NCBI RefSeq assembly: GCF_000367365.1
Contig: NZ_BARF01000136.1
Span: 1 to 48,692, forward strand
DNA from: Streptomyces prunicolor NBRC 13075
Lineage (GTDB): Bacteria; Actinomycetota; Actinomycetes; Streptomycetales; Streptomycetaceae
Length of the DNA stretch: 48,692 nt
Direction: 5' to 3'
In this document: positions 8,421 through 16,052 of the stretch, one piece after another
How the letters are laid out: every line of letters starts with the position of its first letter
Position numbering within the stretch: the stretch's first letter is position 1
Translations under genes and position numbers: made by a program
Notes under the pieces: model-generated
Database searches by the model: none
Seen by the model: only the letters and a program-made list of their open reading frames with translations
What the model was told of the DNA's origin: nothing

Positions 8421-9589
8421 CGTTGACGTCCGTTCGGGTCGGGTACGGCGACGGGGTGTCGGGGCTGCTGCACAGGGGGTGCAACGGCCGGGCTGAAGTA
8501 GCGCTGAGCGACGGCGGTGGGCAAGACCGCGGTGAGGACGACCACGGTGACCAGGACGGAGAACTGGGCCTTGGTGACGATGCCGGCCGTGTAGCCGTAC
8601 GTCGCGGAGATGGTGCCGAAGGTCAGGCCGGTAATCATCAGCAGCGTGGTGAACGGTGCGTGCGGGTGGGCGTGACGGCGGGCCAGCGGATACACCACCG
8701 CCGACTTGAGGGCGAGTTTCGCGCCCAGGAGCGCGCCGAGCAGGCCGAGGTTGGCGATGACCAGGGGCAGGGAGACGTTCATCCCGGAGCGCAGGAAGAA
8801 GAACGGGGTCAGCAGGGCGAACGCGACGACGCGGAAGCGCTGTTGGGTCGCCCGGTGGCGGGTGAAGGTGCGGGAGACGGCGAGGCCGAGGAGGAAGGCG
8901 GGCAGGACGGCTTGGCTGTTGGCCTTCTCCGCCAGCCACATCAGGACCAGCAGGGCGGCGAACGCGCCCTTGATCTCGGGTTCGATGACGCGGTTGCCGA
9001 ACTGGGCGAAGAACCAGCGTTCCAGGCGCGGCATCACCAGGATCAGCAGGACCGAGGCGGCGGCGACGGGCAGCAGCCACCACGTGGGCCGGATGAACAG
9101 GACGCTGAGCGCGAGGACGGTGGCCAGGTCGGTGACGAAGGTGGCGCTCATGATGAGTTTGCCGAGCGCGGTGGCGTTCAGGCCACTCTCCACCAGGACC
9201 GCGTAGACGACGGCGAGTGAGGTGGTGGACAGGGCGGTGCCGCCGATCTCGGCGGCCTTCCAGGTCCAGTCGAAGCCGTAGCGGCACAGCAGCAGGACGC
9301 CGGCGAACGGTGCAACGAAGGACGTGGTGCCGATCAGCAGGCTCGCCTTCCAGGTGGCCCGGAACTCGTCGGGGTCGACCTCGGCGCCGGCCAGGAAGGT
9401 CAGTACGACGCTGCCGAAGGAGGCGAGGAAGACCAGCCACTGGGGTGCGGTGAGGTGGAGGGCGTTGCCGACGGCGACGCCGAGGAAGATCTCGATGACG
9501 GCCACCGACAGGCCCAGCTTCACCGAGAGCATGCTGGCGGCGAGGGCGGTGACGGCAAGGACGGCGGCGATGTAGTAGGCGGACTCCAC
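8417..9589 (-). CDS. cation:proton antiporter (CPA2/Kef type)
   Basis: 390 aa from GTG 9589 with GGAGG 6 nt upstream. About 11-12 hydrophobic segments, with the family pattern VIEIFLGVAVGNAL near residue 31, FLAGAEVDPDEF near 65, STTSLAVVYAVLVESG near 121, and a buried Asp in SATFVTDLATVLAL (about residue 154). No C-terminal TrkA-N domain is present, so this is a short membrane-only form. Exchanges Na+ or K+ for H+ in the plasma membrane. It is the first gene of a two-gene operon with DUF2180 and is preceded by a fluoride-riboswitch-like leader (9614-9699); Na+/H+ antiporters are known members of fluoride riboswitch regulons. Confidence 0.9.
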   Translation of the reverse strand: MESAYYIAAVLAVTALAASMLSVKLGLSVAVIEIFLGVAVGNALHLTAPQWLVFLASFGSVVLTFLAGAEVDPDEFRATWKASLLIGTTSFVAPFAGVLLLCRYGFDWTWKAAEIGGTALSTTSLAVVYAVLVESGLNATALGKLIMSATFVTDLATVLALSVLFIRPTWWLLPVAAASVLLILVMPRLERWFFAQFGNRVIEPEIKGAFAALLVLMWLAEKANSQAVLPAFLLGLAVSRTFTRHRATQQRFRVVAFALLTPFFFLRSGMNVSLPLVIANLGLLGALLGAKLALKSAVVYPLARRHAHPHAPFTTLLMITGLTFGTISATYGYTAGIVTKAQFSVLVTVVVLTAVLPTAVAQRYFSPAVAPPVQQPRHPVAVPDPNGRQR

Positions 9590-9613
9590 GCGGTGCCTCC
9601 GCAGGGGTGAGCA

Positions 9614-9699
9614 GTTCCTGACGTGTGCGGTCAGGAACCATCAACCCCGGGAGGGTGGTTGGAGCCGCTGAGACAACGACTCGGGCGGGATCCATCGCC
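9614..9699 (-). ncRNA. fluoride riboswitch (crcB motif) candidate A, antiporter leader
   Basis: Read on the minus strand, it starts GGCGATGGATCCCGCC (9699-9684), continues to AACCACCC and then GGGTTGATGGTTCCTGAC. This is the crcB-motif order: GGnGATG..CGCC stem, AACC, then TGATGG with a pyrimidine run that can pair back to the first loop as the pseudoknot. It ends in an inverted repeat, GTTCCTGAC at 9614-9622 and GTCAGGAAC at 9630-9638, a plausible expression platform just upstream of the Shine-Dalgarno and GTG 9589. The sequence closely resembles candidate C at 14088-14161. Confidence 0.75.
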
Positions 9700-9821
9700 T
9701 GCTTCCGAGTGAACCCCTGCCCGGCGTGCGGGTCAAGTGCCTGCCCGGATGCCTGTCTCCGCGGCCGGGCGTGCGGCGACGTGTCTTCCGACCTGTGGCT
9801 GGCGGGAGCAGACTCGGTCGT

Positions 9822-10244
9822 ATGTTCCACCGGATCGTGGTGGCCTACGACGACTCGCCGGGCGCGCGCCGCGCATTGGAGCGGGCGGTCGAGCTGGCGC
9901 GCTCGTCGGGGTGCGAGCTGATCGCCGTGGCGGTGGAGGCGCATCTGCCGCACTACGGGGCGACCGTCGGGGAAGTGGCCGAGGAGCTGGAGGTCGAGGA
10001 GCGTTCCTGTCACCGCTGGCTGGCCGCCGCCCAGGCGTACGTCGCGGAGCGGGAGGTGGCTTTCAGGGGGGAGACCAGAGCCGGGCACCCGGCGCAGGAG
10101 CTGGTGCGGGCCGCCGAGCAGCACCGGGCGGATCTGATCGTCGTCGGGCACAGCGGGCACTCCTCGGTCTGGGGCCGTTCCCTGGGCTCCACCGCGGAGA
10201 AGACCAGTCGGCACGCCCCCTGCTCGGTACTGATCGTGCGCTGA
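9822..10244 (+). CDS. universal stress protein, UspA family
   Basis: 140 aa from ATG 9822. Contains the Usp fold signatures: N-terminal RIVVAYDDSPGARRALERAVELA, and near the C-terminus IVVGHSGHSS followed by GSTAEKTSRHAPCSVLIVR. The GHSGHS..GS version of the ATP-binding G-2x-G-9x-G(S/T) motif suggests nucleotide binding. Cytoplasmic stress-survival protein; exact role unknown. UspA genes are reported in fluoride-riboswitch regulons and this one lies in the putative fluoride island, divergent from the antiporter, though no riboswitch precedes it directly. The Shine-Dalgarno is weak (GGGAG about 13 nt upstream). Confidence 0.85.
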   Translation: MFHRIVVAYDDSPGARRALERAVELARSSGCELIAVAVEAHLPHYGATVGEVAEELEVEERSCHRWLAAAQAYVAEREVAFRGETRAGHPAQELVRAAEQHRADLIVVGHSGHSSVWGRSLGSTAEKTSRHAPCSVLIVR

Positions 10245-10349
10245 TGGTCGCGGCCGGCTGCCCCGTCCGGCCCATGGCGGGCGGCGGTGGGCTGGCCTGG
10301 AACGGCGGAAGGCGCACACTGGAAGGGCACGCCCCTGGGCGGGGGTGCC

Positions 10350-10420
10350 GGTGATGGGGCTCACCGCAACCGCGGAGGCATCCGCTGACGGTCCCTGGTC
10401 CAGCCGTGCTGACCAGGAGG
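10350..10420 (+). ncRNA. fluoride riboswitch candidate B with SD-sequestering hairpin
   Basis: GGTGATGGGGCTCACC at 10350-10365, then AACCGCGGA, a 4-nt loop and TCCGC, then TGACGGTCCCT. This fits the crcB motif: P1 GGUG/CACC, internal stem GCGGA/UCCGC, and GGTCCC able to pair with the GGGGCT loop as pseudoknot. Immediately after, CCTGGTC (10394-10400) pairs with GACCAGG (10411-10417), which overlaps the AGGAGG ribosome site of the 165-aa gene starting at 10425. That gives an on/off mechanism at translation. Confidence 0.75.
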
Positions 10421-10424
10421 AGCC

Positions 10425-10922
10425 ATGCCTGTATCGCCGACCGGCAGTGGCACCGCCCTGCGGCGCCGTGCCGCCCTCCTCGTGACACGGATGCGTCCTC
10501 CTCCTGCCCCGCCCCCTCTGCCACGCCCGGCCCAGGTGCGGGCGCTGCTCGCAGTACTGGAGGACGCTGTCGCCGCCCAGCAGTCCGCCGACGCGGCGGT
10601 AGCCTCCTGCGGGGAGCCCGGCCCCGTCTCCGGGCAGACCGCCCGGGACTGCTGCGATGCGAGCTCGGCCTTCCTCCATCTGCGCGCCCGGCTGCGGGAG
10701 TTGCCGCTCACCCACCCCGACCTGGTACAGACGCCGGCGTACGCGGGGCGGCTGCTGGACTACGACCAGTGGATGGTGCACCAGTCGGTGAACCTGGCCT
10801 TCACCGTGCACCCGGACGCCCGCACGGAGGCGGCCCGGCTGCAGCTCAACGGCCTGGGCCGGCCGGCGGACGATCTGCGGCGGTTGCGCGACACCCTCAA
10901 AGCGGAGGAGGACGCCCTGTGA
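10425..10922 (+). CDS. unknown 165-aa protein under a fluoride-riboswitch-like leader
   Basis: 165 aa from ATG 10425, with AGGAGG at 10415-10420. No family recognised. An Arg/Pro-rich N-terminus (~1-35) precedes a mainly helical body (VRALLAVLEDAVAAQQSADAA, then ASSAFLHLRARLRELPL, DYDQWMVHQSVNLAF and LRRLRDTLKAEEDAL). One adjacent Cys pair (RDCCDAS). No signal peptide or membrane span. It is the only non-transporter gene here directly behind a riboswitch candidate, so it is a good new candidate for a fluoride-responsive protein. Its function is unknown; real coding is supported by the strong ribosome site and codon bias. Confidence 0.7.
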   Translation: MPVSPTGSGTALRRRAALLVTRMRPPPAPPPLPRPAQVRALLAVLEDAVAAQQSADAAVASCGEPGPVSGQTARDCCDASSAFLHLRARLRELPLTHPDLVQTPAYAGRLLDYDQWMVHQSVNLAFTVHPDARTEAARLQLNGLGRPADDLRRLRDTLKAEEDAL

Positions 10923-10933
10923 GGACAGGCGAT

Positions 10934-11281
10934 CTAGCTCGCCGCCCGTGCCCCGGCCTGGTGGGTGCGGACCCGGTCGAGGACGGCCACCGCCTCGGTG
11001 TGCTCCAGCACGTCCTGCACGCCGAGCAGGAAGCACCGCAGCCGGTCCTCCTCGTCGACGAGTACGACCGCGCACGGGCCCCTGGCTGCCAGGTGGGCAG
11101 GGCGTTCGCGGTAGATCCGGCGCTCGGCACCGAAGCCGGTGAAGCCGTGGAAGACACTCGCCCCGGCCAGGCCCTCGCGATGGGCCCGGTGCACGAGTTC
11201 GGCGTAGGCGGGCCGGTGGTGCCACAGCACCGCCCCGTCGAGGTGGACGGTCAGTCGGACGGCGCCACCGGCATCAGGCAT
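10934..11281 (-). CDS. DUF190 (PII-like) protein, copy 1
   Basis: 115 aa from ATG 11281 with GGAGG 8 nt upstream. Matches DUF190: RLTVHLDGAVLWHHRPAYAELVHRAHREGLAGASVFHGFTGFG near the N-terminus and PCAVVLVDEEDRL in the middle. The family has a GlnB/PII-like ferredoxin fold and is often encoded beside crcB, probably as a small ligand-sensing regulator. A paralogue at 15167-15514 sits between two crcB genes. Here it is convergent to the 165-aa gene and divergent from ppa. Confidence 0.85.
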   Translation of the reverse strand: MPDAGGAVRLTVHLDGAVLWHHRPAYAELVHRAHREGLAGASVFHGFTGFGAERRIYRERPAHLAARGPCAVVLVDEEDRLRCFLLGVQDVLEHTEAVAVLDRVRTHQAGARAAS

Positions 11282-11409
11282 CGCCCACCTCCTCGTGCGC
11301 GCTCTTCCGACCGTACTGCCGCGCCGGCAGGGCGAACAGAGCCCCCACCAAGCCGGGTTCACCAGGCCGGCCCCCGAGTGCAGGACATCGATGAGGCAAG
11401 GAGGCCGTC

Positions 11410-11910
11410 GTGGAGTTCGACGTCATCGTGGAGATCCCCCAGGGATCCCGCAACAAGTACGAGATGGACCACGCACTGCACCGCATCCGGCTGGACCGGC
11501 TGCTGTTCACCTCGACCAGGTACCCGGCCGACTACGGCTACATCGAGCACACCCTCGGCGGTGACGGGGACCCGCTGGATGCCCTGGTCCTGGTCGGTGA
11601 GCCGACGTTCCCCGGCTGCCTCATCCAGTGCCGGGCCGTCGGCATGTTCGTGATGAAGGACGAGCACGGCCCGGACGAGAAGGTCCTGTGCGTGCCCGCC
11701 CACGACCCGCGCTGGGCGGGCGTGCAGGACATCGACGACGTCCCCGCTTTCGACCGGCTGGAGTTCACCCACTTCTTCGAGGTCTACAAAGACCTGGAGC
11801 CCGGCAAGTCCGTCGAGGGCTCCCACTGGGAGGGACGGGAGCAGGCGTACGCCGAGATCGAGGCGTCCCGTCGGCGGGCAGCGGACCTGTCCGTGGAGAA
11901 GGACTCGTGA
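11410..11910 (+). CDS. ppa: inorganic pyrophosphatase (family I)
   Basis: 166 aa from GTG 11410, AGGAGG about 6 nt upstream. Family I features are complete: substrate-binding VEIPQGSRNKYE, active-site signature DGDPLD (Asp52, Asp54, Asp57), and the C-terminal DLEPGKSVEGSHWEG. Hydrolyses PPi to 2 Pi in the cytoplasm with Mg2+. Fluoride is a classic inhibitor of this enzyme, so a second copy inside a CrcB/antiporter cluster would supply activity under fluoride stress (inference). Its TGA overlaps the GTG of the phosphoglycerate mutase gene, implying translational coupling. Confidence 0.95.
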   Translation: MEFDVIVEIPQGSRNKYEMDHALHRIRLDRLLFTSTRYPADYGYIEHTLGGDGDPLDALVLVGEPTFPGCLIQCRAVGMFVMKDEHGPDEKVLCVPAHDPRWAGVQDIDDVPAFDRLEFTHFFEVYKDLEPGKSVEGSHWEGREQAYAEIEASRRRAADLSVEKDS

Positions 11911-12662
11911 ACGTGCCGGGCACGCTGGTCCTGCTGCGGCACGGACAGAGCACCGCCAACGCGGAGGGCCGCTTCACCGGCTGGGCCGACGTCCCGCTGA
12001 CAGCCCACGGGGAGAAACAGGCCGCCGCCGCGGCGCAACTGCTGGCCCGGGACGGACTGGTACCCGATGCCGTGCACACCTCGGTGCTGCGGCGCTCGAT
12101 CCTCTCTGCGGACATCCTCCTGGAGGAGCTGGACCGGTCCTGGATCCCGGTCCACCGCACCTGGAGGCTCAACGAGCGCCAGTACGGGGCACTCACCGGC
12201 CGCGTCAAGCGCGAGGTCCGCCGCGCGGTGGGGCCCGCGCGGTACCAGGCGTGGCGCCGCTCGCTCACCGTTGTTCCCGGCCCGCTGCCCGACGGTGAAC
12301 TCGCCCGCCTGCGCGCGGATCCCCGCTACGCCGCCCTGCGCGGCGGCGGGCTGCCGTCCGTCGAGAGCCTGGCCGACATGATCGCCCGGGTCGCCCCGTA
12401 CTGGGCGGATGTCCTCGCGGGGCAGCTGTACACCGGGCGCCACGTGCTGGTGGTGGCCCACGGCAACGCGCTGCGCGCCCTGATCGCGGTCCTGGACCGG
12501 CTCACCGAGCAGGAGGTCGAGAACCTGAACATCCCGACCGGGGCACCGCTGCGCTACGACTTCGACCGCCAACTGCGTCCTGTCATACGCGGAGGGGGCT
12601 ATCTGGACCCTGACAGTGCCCGAGTGGCCGCAGCGGCCGTCGCCGCCGAAGGACAGGCTTGA
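11907..12662 (+). CDS. gpmA: 2,3-bisphosphoglycerate-dependent phosphoglycerate mutase
   Basis: 251 aa from GTG 11907, overlapping the ppa stop by 4 nt. Shows the histidine-phosphatase signature LRHGQSTAN with phosphorylated His12 (canonical RHGESEWN, here variant), RFTGWADVPLT, LNERQYGALTG, and the second catalytic His in VVAHGNALRAL. Interconverts 3- and 2-phosphoglycerate, directly upstream of enolase. The RHGQSTAN variant and shortened middle region suggest an accessory isozyme rather than the housekeeping one. phosphoglycerate mutase is a reported fluoride-riboswitch-associated gene, in line with the surrounding cluster. Confidence 0.9.
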   Translation: MNVPGTLVLLRHGQSTANAEGRFTGWADVPLTAHGEKQAAAAAQLLARDGLVPDAVHTSVLRRSILSADILLEELDRSWIPVHRTWRLNERQYGALTGRVKREVRRAVGPARYQAWRRSLTVVPGPLPDGELARLRADPRYAALRGGGLPSVESLADMIARVAPYWADVLAGQLYTGRHVLVVAHGNALRALIAVLDRLTEQEVENLNIPTGAPLRYDFDRQLRPVIRGGGYLDPDSARVAAAAVAAEGQA

Positions 12663-12722
12663 ACGAACAGCCCACGAAAGCGAACCGCCACCCTCTCCGA
12701 CCGGACGACGGAGGAACCCAGC

Positions 12723-13997
12723 ATGTCCCTGCACATTGCCCACCTGCACGCCACCGAGATCCTCGACTCCCGCGCCCGCCCCACCCTCGCCGTCACCCTC
12801 ACCACCACCGACGGCACCCGCGTGCGCGCCGGGGTTCCCTCCGGTGCCTCCACCGGTACCCGCGAGGCTGTCGAACTCCGCGACGGCGACAAGACCCGCT
12901 ACAACGGTCAGGGCGTGCTGACGGCCGTCGGCCACGTCAACGGCGAGATCGCCCAGGCCCTCACCGGCCGCACCTTCACCTCTGCCACCGACATCGACCG
13001 GGCCCTGATCGAGCTGGACGGCACCGACACCAAGTCCCGGCTCGGCGCCAACGCCATCATCGGGGTCTCCCTGGCCGCGACCCGCACCGAAGCAGCCCTC
13101 GCCGGACGGGAGTTGTGGCAGCACCTCGCGCAGGTCGCCGGGACCGCTCCGCGCCTGCCGGTACCGCACTTCAACGTGGTCAACGGCGGTGCCCACGCCG
13201 CGAACAGCCTGGACTTCCAGGAGTTCATGCTCGCCCCGCTCGGTGCCCCGAGCCTGCCGGAGGCGGTGCGCGCCGGCGCCGAGGTCTACGCGAAGCTCAA
13301 GGCCCGTCTCTCCGCCGAGGGGCACGCCACCGGGCTGGGCGACGAGGGCGGCTTCGCCCCCACCATCGACCGCCCCGAGGACGTCCTGCAGCTCCTCGTC
13401 GACGCCATCACCGACGCCGGATACACCCCCGGCCGCGACGGCATCGCCATCGCCCTGGACCCGGCCGCCAGCGAGTTCCGCAACGCGGCTGACGGGCTCT
13501 ACCGGGTCGCGGACGACGCGCTGACCAGTGACCAGCTCATCGACCGCTACGAGGCGATCACCGATCGCTTCCCGGTCTGGTCGATCGAGGACGGGCTCGC
13601 CGAGGACGACTGGGACGGCTGGGTCCGCCTGACCGAACGCCTCGGCGACCACGTGCAGTTGATGGGCGACGACATCTTCGTCACCAACCCGGCCATCATC
13701 AGCGAGGCGATCAGCAAGAAGATCGGCAACTCCGCCCTGATCAAGGTCAACCAGATCGGCACGGTCACTGAGACCCTCGACGCGATGCGGATCTGCCGGG
13801 AGGCCGGATACACGCAGATGGTCTCCCACCGCTCCGGCGAGACCGAGGACTCCTTCATCGCCGACCTCGTCGTCGGCACCGGCAGCGGCCAGCTCAAGTC
13901 CGGTGCTCCGGCCCGCGGCGAACGCGTCGCCAAGTACAACAGGCTCATCGAGATCGCCACGTCCGAACCCGCCCTGCCGTACGGGCTGAACCGCTGA
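12723..13997 (+). CDS. eno: enolase (accessory copy)
   Basis: 424 aa, full length, ATG 12723 with GGAGG 9 nt upstream. Motifs: EILDSRARPT, flexible loop SGASTGTREAVELRDGD, GDEGGFAP with the catalytic region, WSIEDGLAEDDW, QLMGDDIFVTNP, catalytic Lys in LIKVNQIGT, and SHRSGETEDSFIADL. Converts 2-phosphoglycerate to phosphoenolpyruvate. Enolase is the textbook fluoride target; an extra copy next to ppa, gpm and crcB fits a fluoride-resistance role. Whether this copy is less fluoride-sensitive cannot be read from sequence. 60 nt downstream of the mutase gene, probably the same operon. Confidence 0.95.
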   Translation: MSLHIAHLHATEILDSRARPTLAVTLTTTDGTRVRAGVPSGASTGTREAVELRDGDKTRYNGQGVLTAVGHVNGEIAQALTGRTFTSATDIDRALIELDGTDTKSRLGANAIIGVSLAATRTEAALAGRELWQHLAQVAGTAPRLPVPHFNVVNGGAHAANSLDFQEFMLAPLGAPSLPEAVRAGAEVYAKLKARLSAEGHATGLGDEGGFAPTIDRPEDVLQLLVDAITDAGYTPGRDGIAIALDPAASEFRNAADGLYRVADDALTSDQLIDRYEAITDRFPVWSIEDGLAEDDWDGWVRLTERLGDHVQLMGDDIFVTNPAIISEAISKKIGNSALIKVNQIGTVTETLDAMRICREAGYTQMVSHRSGETEDSFIADLVVGTGSGQLKSGAPARGERVAKYNRLIEIATSEPALPYGLNR

Positions 13998-14087
13998 CGA
14001 GTACCTGGGTAAAGCCGTGGCATAGAGCGGCGCTCCGGAAAGCCGGCCATCTTGACCGCCGATCCGCGGAGTTGTTCACTCGCTTGT

Positions 14088-14161
14088 GGCGATGGATCCC
14101 GCCGGGACCGTTCTGGTCCGAACCGCCTACCGGGCTGATGGTTCCTGACCTGGTCAGGAAC
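14088..14161 (+). ncRNA. orphan fluoride riboswitch candidate C
   Basis: GGCGATGGATCCCGCC at 14088-14103, a GGACC-N5-GGTCC side hairpin, AACCGCC, then GGGCTGATGGTTCCTGACC and the perfect inverted repeat GTTCCTGACC-T-GGTCAGGAAC (14141-14161). It shares its key blocks and a 14-nt TGATGGTTCCTGAC with candidate A. A GGAGG (14174-14178) and GTG (14186) follow; the first codons read VESPY, like VESAY of the antiporter at 9589, and then similarity stops. It looks like the leader of a lost antiporter gene copy. The remainder of 13998-14453 is otherwise empty. Confidence 0.7.
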
Positions 14162-14185
14162 GCATGCCTTCCCGGAGGTGCGCAG

Positions 14186-14260
14186 GTGGAATCGCCATAC
14201 AGGACCTCGCTCCCTGAACTCAGCCGTCGGGATGCCCCGAAACCTGCTGCCGCCGATTTT
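14186..14260 (+). pseudogene. possible 5' stub of a second antiporter gene
   Basis: GTG 14186 with GGAGG 7 nt upstream, first codons V-E-S-P-Y compared with V-E-S-A-Y-Y of the antiporter at 9589. The following residues are unlike any antiporter and Arg/Pro-rich, so only the leader and initiation region survive. Rests mainly on the matched riboswitch-like leader, since five codons alone prove little. Confidence 0.35.
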
Positions 14261-14453
14261 CCACCGCATGTGTCTCCGACGCTCCTCGGACGGGCTGGGC
14301 CGCGCCCCATGGCGGGCTCCCGCGGTTCAGCCTCCAGCCCTTTGACGCGGGTCCCGCCGGGCGATCACCCGCGCGCCCGGTTCCGGCAAAGGGCACGGTT
14401 GGGGGCACGCCGCCCGACGGGTGGCGCGCCCCCAACTCACGGCGCACCTGGGC

Positions 14454-14805
14454 TCAGCGCCGGGCCGCGCAGGCCGCCCAGAGTGCGCCCACGACGCCGA
14501 GCAGGGGTACGGAGACCACCGTCAGTGCGTATCCGGCGATCGCCAGACCGCAAGAAGCGGCGGGTACGGTCCGCCAGCGGCCCGGAGACCAGCCGCAGCC
14601 CCAACGCCGCCGCCTCACCGGCGCCCGTCACCACGCCCACCACCAGCGCCGACGCACCGAGCGACGCCAGCAGCGGACCGGTGATCGAACGGGCGCCCTC
14701 GTACACGAAGTCCGCCAGCAGACTGACCGTGCCGAACCACACCACGAACCGCCAGGGCCCCATCCCAGTCGGCTGCTGAGCGGTCGCCCTCTTGATCAAG
14801 CCCAC
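14454..14805 (-). pseudogene. MFS transporter, N-terminal fragment with frameshift
   Basis: From GTG 14805 (overlapping the crcB stop) or ATG 14763 the frame reads WRFVVWFGTVSLLADFVYEG, then ARSITGPLLASLGASALVVG, then TGAGEAAALGLRLVSGPLADR, a typical first third of an MFS transporter. Near 14545-14570 the frame shifts; the other frame continues GLAIAGYALTVVSVPLLGVV, then GALWAACAARR and a stop at 14454. MFS proteins are about 400 aa, so most of the gene is missing as well as frameshifted. It follows the crcB operon and was probably its last gene. Confidence 0.7.
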
Positions 14806-15170
14806 AGCGCCTCGGCGAACGCGACACCGACGAACACCGCGCCCAGACCGGCCACCACACTCGCGACCACGTTGGCGGCGGCGAAGAACCGCGCCCCGTC
14901 CTCGGCCAGCCGCAGCGTCTCGTACGAGAACGTCGAGTACGTCGTCAGCGCCCCGCACAGCCCGGTGCCCAGCAACAGCTGCACCTGCGAAGACGCTGCC
15001 CCGGCCACCACCGCACCGCTCAGCAGGCCGAGCACGAAGCAGCCCACGACGTTCACCGTGAAGGTGCCCCACGGGAAGACCGTGTCATGCCGCTTCTGCA
15101 CCGTCCGGTCGGTCAGGTAGCGCAGCGGGGCGCCTATCGCACCGCCGACGATCACCAGCAGCCAGTTCAC
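14796..15170 (-). CDS. crcB: CrcB/Fluc fluoride channel subunit 1
   Basis: 124 aa from GTG 15170, overlapping the DUF190 stop (GTGA). Four hydrophobic segments and family motifs GGAIGAPLRYLTDR, FPWGTFTVNVVGCFVLG and the fluoride-pore block GLCGALTTYSTFSYE. Fluc proteins form dual-topology dimers that let F- leave the cell; where two genes are adjacent they usually form a heterodimer of opposite topology. Last intact gene of an operon crcB(15996)-DUF190-crcB(15170) with 4-nt overlaps throughout. Confidence 0.93.
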   Translation of the reverse strand: MNWLLVIVGGAIGAPLRYLTDRTVQKRHDTVFPWGTFTVNVVGCFVLGLLSGAVVAGAASSQVQLLLGTGLCGALTTYSTFSYETLRLAEDGARFFAAANVVASVVAGLGAVFVGVAFAEALWA

Positions 15171-15514
15171 GCGTCGCTCCCCCTGCCGACGTACCGGATG
15201 ACCTCGCAGTCGTCGAGGATCACCAGTCCCTCAGAGACGAGTTCGTCGAGCTGCGGCAGAAAGGCGCGCACCAGCTCCTCGGTGTCCACGATCACGATCG
15301 CCACCGGCAGGTCCTCACTCAACGACAGCAACCGCGAGGTGTGGATCAGCGACGACGCGCCGAAGCCCTCGATGCCGCGGAAGACGGAGGCGCCCGCCAG
15401 GCCGGCCCGGTGCACGCGGTGCACGATCTCGCTGTAGAGCGGTTTGTGGTGCCAGGTGTCGTTCTCCCCGATGAAGACCGTCACCCGCAGGGCTCTGCCC
15501 GTCAGCCTCGTCAT
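15167..15514 (-). CDS. DUF190 (PII-like) protein, copy 2
   Basis: 115 aa from ATG 15514, GGAGG 5 nt upstream and ATGA overlap with the upstream crcB. Matches DUF190: LRVTVFIGENDTWHHKPLYSEIVHRVHRAGLAG, ASVFRGIEGFG, then VAIVIVDTEELVRAFLPQLDELV. PII-like fold expected. Being sandwiched and coupled between two fluoride-channel genes strongly suggests a function with CrcB, perhaps as a ligand-dependent gate or sensor (inference; no mechanism is established to my knowledge). Confidence 0.88.
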   Translation of the reverse strand: MTRLTGRALRVTVFIGENDTWHHKPLYSEIVHRVHRAGLAGASVFRGIEGFGASSLIHTSRLLSLSEDLPVAIVIVDTEELVRAFLPQLDELVSEGLVILDDCEVIRYVGRGSDA

Positions 15515-15996
15515 CCCTGCCTCCATGCCAGAACGCGGCGCGTCGCCGTCACCGCGAGCCAAACGGCGCCGAGCGCCGCCAGCAACGTCACCGCGAGATA
15601 CGCCAGACCCGTGCGGGCATGGCCACCGTCCACGAGCTTCTGGATGTCGACGGCATAGGTCGAGAAGGTCGTGAAACCACCCAGGACACCGGTGCCGAAG
15701 AACGGCCGCACCAGCCGGTGCGCCGCCCACACATCCGTGATCACCACCATGAAGACGCCGATCACCGCACAGCCGACGGCGTTGATCCACAGGGTGGTCC
15801 ACGGGAACGCCCCGGCCGAGGCCGGCCACAGGAGCGAGGCCCCGTACCGGGCCGATGCCCCGATGCCTCCGCCGAGCGCCACCACTGCCACGATCGGTCC
15901 CTGCGCCCGCCAGGACTGCTGCCGCTGGGCGGGCACGTGCAGATCGACGTCGGGATCCGTGGGCTCGTCCACCGCCTGGGGCTTCGGGGCTGTCAT
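15511..15996 (-). CDS. crcB: CrcB/Fluc fluoride channel subunit 2
   Basis: 161 aa from ATG 15996, AGGAGA 9 nt upstream. A ~35-residue hydrophilic N-terminal extension (Asp/Pro-rich) precedes the four-helix Fluc core: LGGGIGASARYGASLL, FPWTTLWINAVGCAVIG, the pore motif GVLGGFTTFSTYAVD and a C-terminal helix ending RRVLAWRQG. With the gene at 14796-15170 it should make a heterodimeric F- exporter. First gene of its operon; the leader at 16053-16109 looks like a diverged fluoride riboswitch. Confidence 0.93.
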   Translation of the reverse strand: MTAPKPQAVDEPTDPDVDLHVPAQRQQSWRAQGPIVAVVALGGGIGASARYGASLLWPASAGAFPWTTLWINAVGCAVIGVFMVVITDVWAAHRLVRPFFGTGVLGGFTTFSTYAVDIQKLVDGGHARTGLAYLAVTLLAALGAVWLAVTATRRVLAWRQG

Positions 15997-16052
15997 GAAC
16001 GTACGTCTCCTACTCGCCGGGGCCCACACGTACGCGGGCACACACCATCGCA

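Noticed and set aside
8211..11225. A very long minus-strand open frame spanning several genes
   Set aside because: Arg/Pro/Gly-rich translation without domains, overlapping well-supported genes on both strands.
14112..14130. GGACC-N5-GGTCC as a DevR/OsdR dormancy box
   Set aside because: Spacing does not fit the DevR box and the sequence is better explained as a side hairpin of the fluoride riboswitch candidate.
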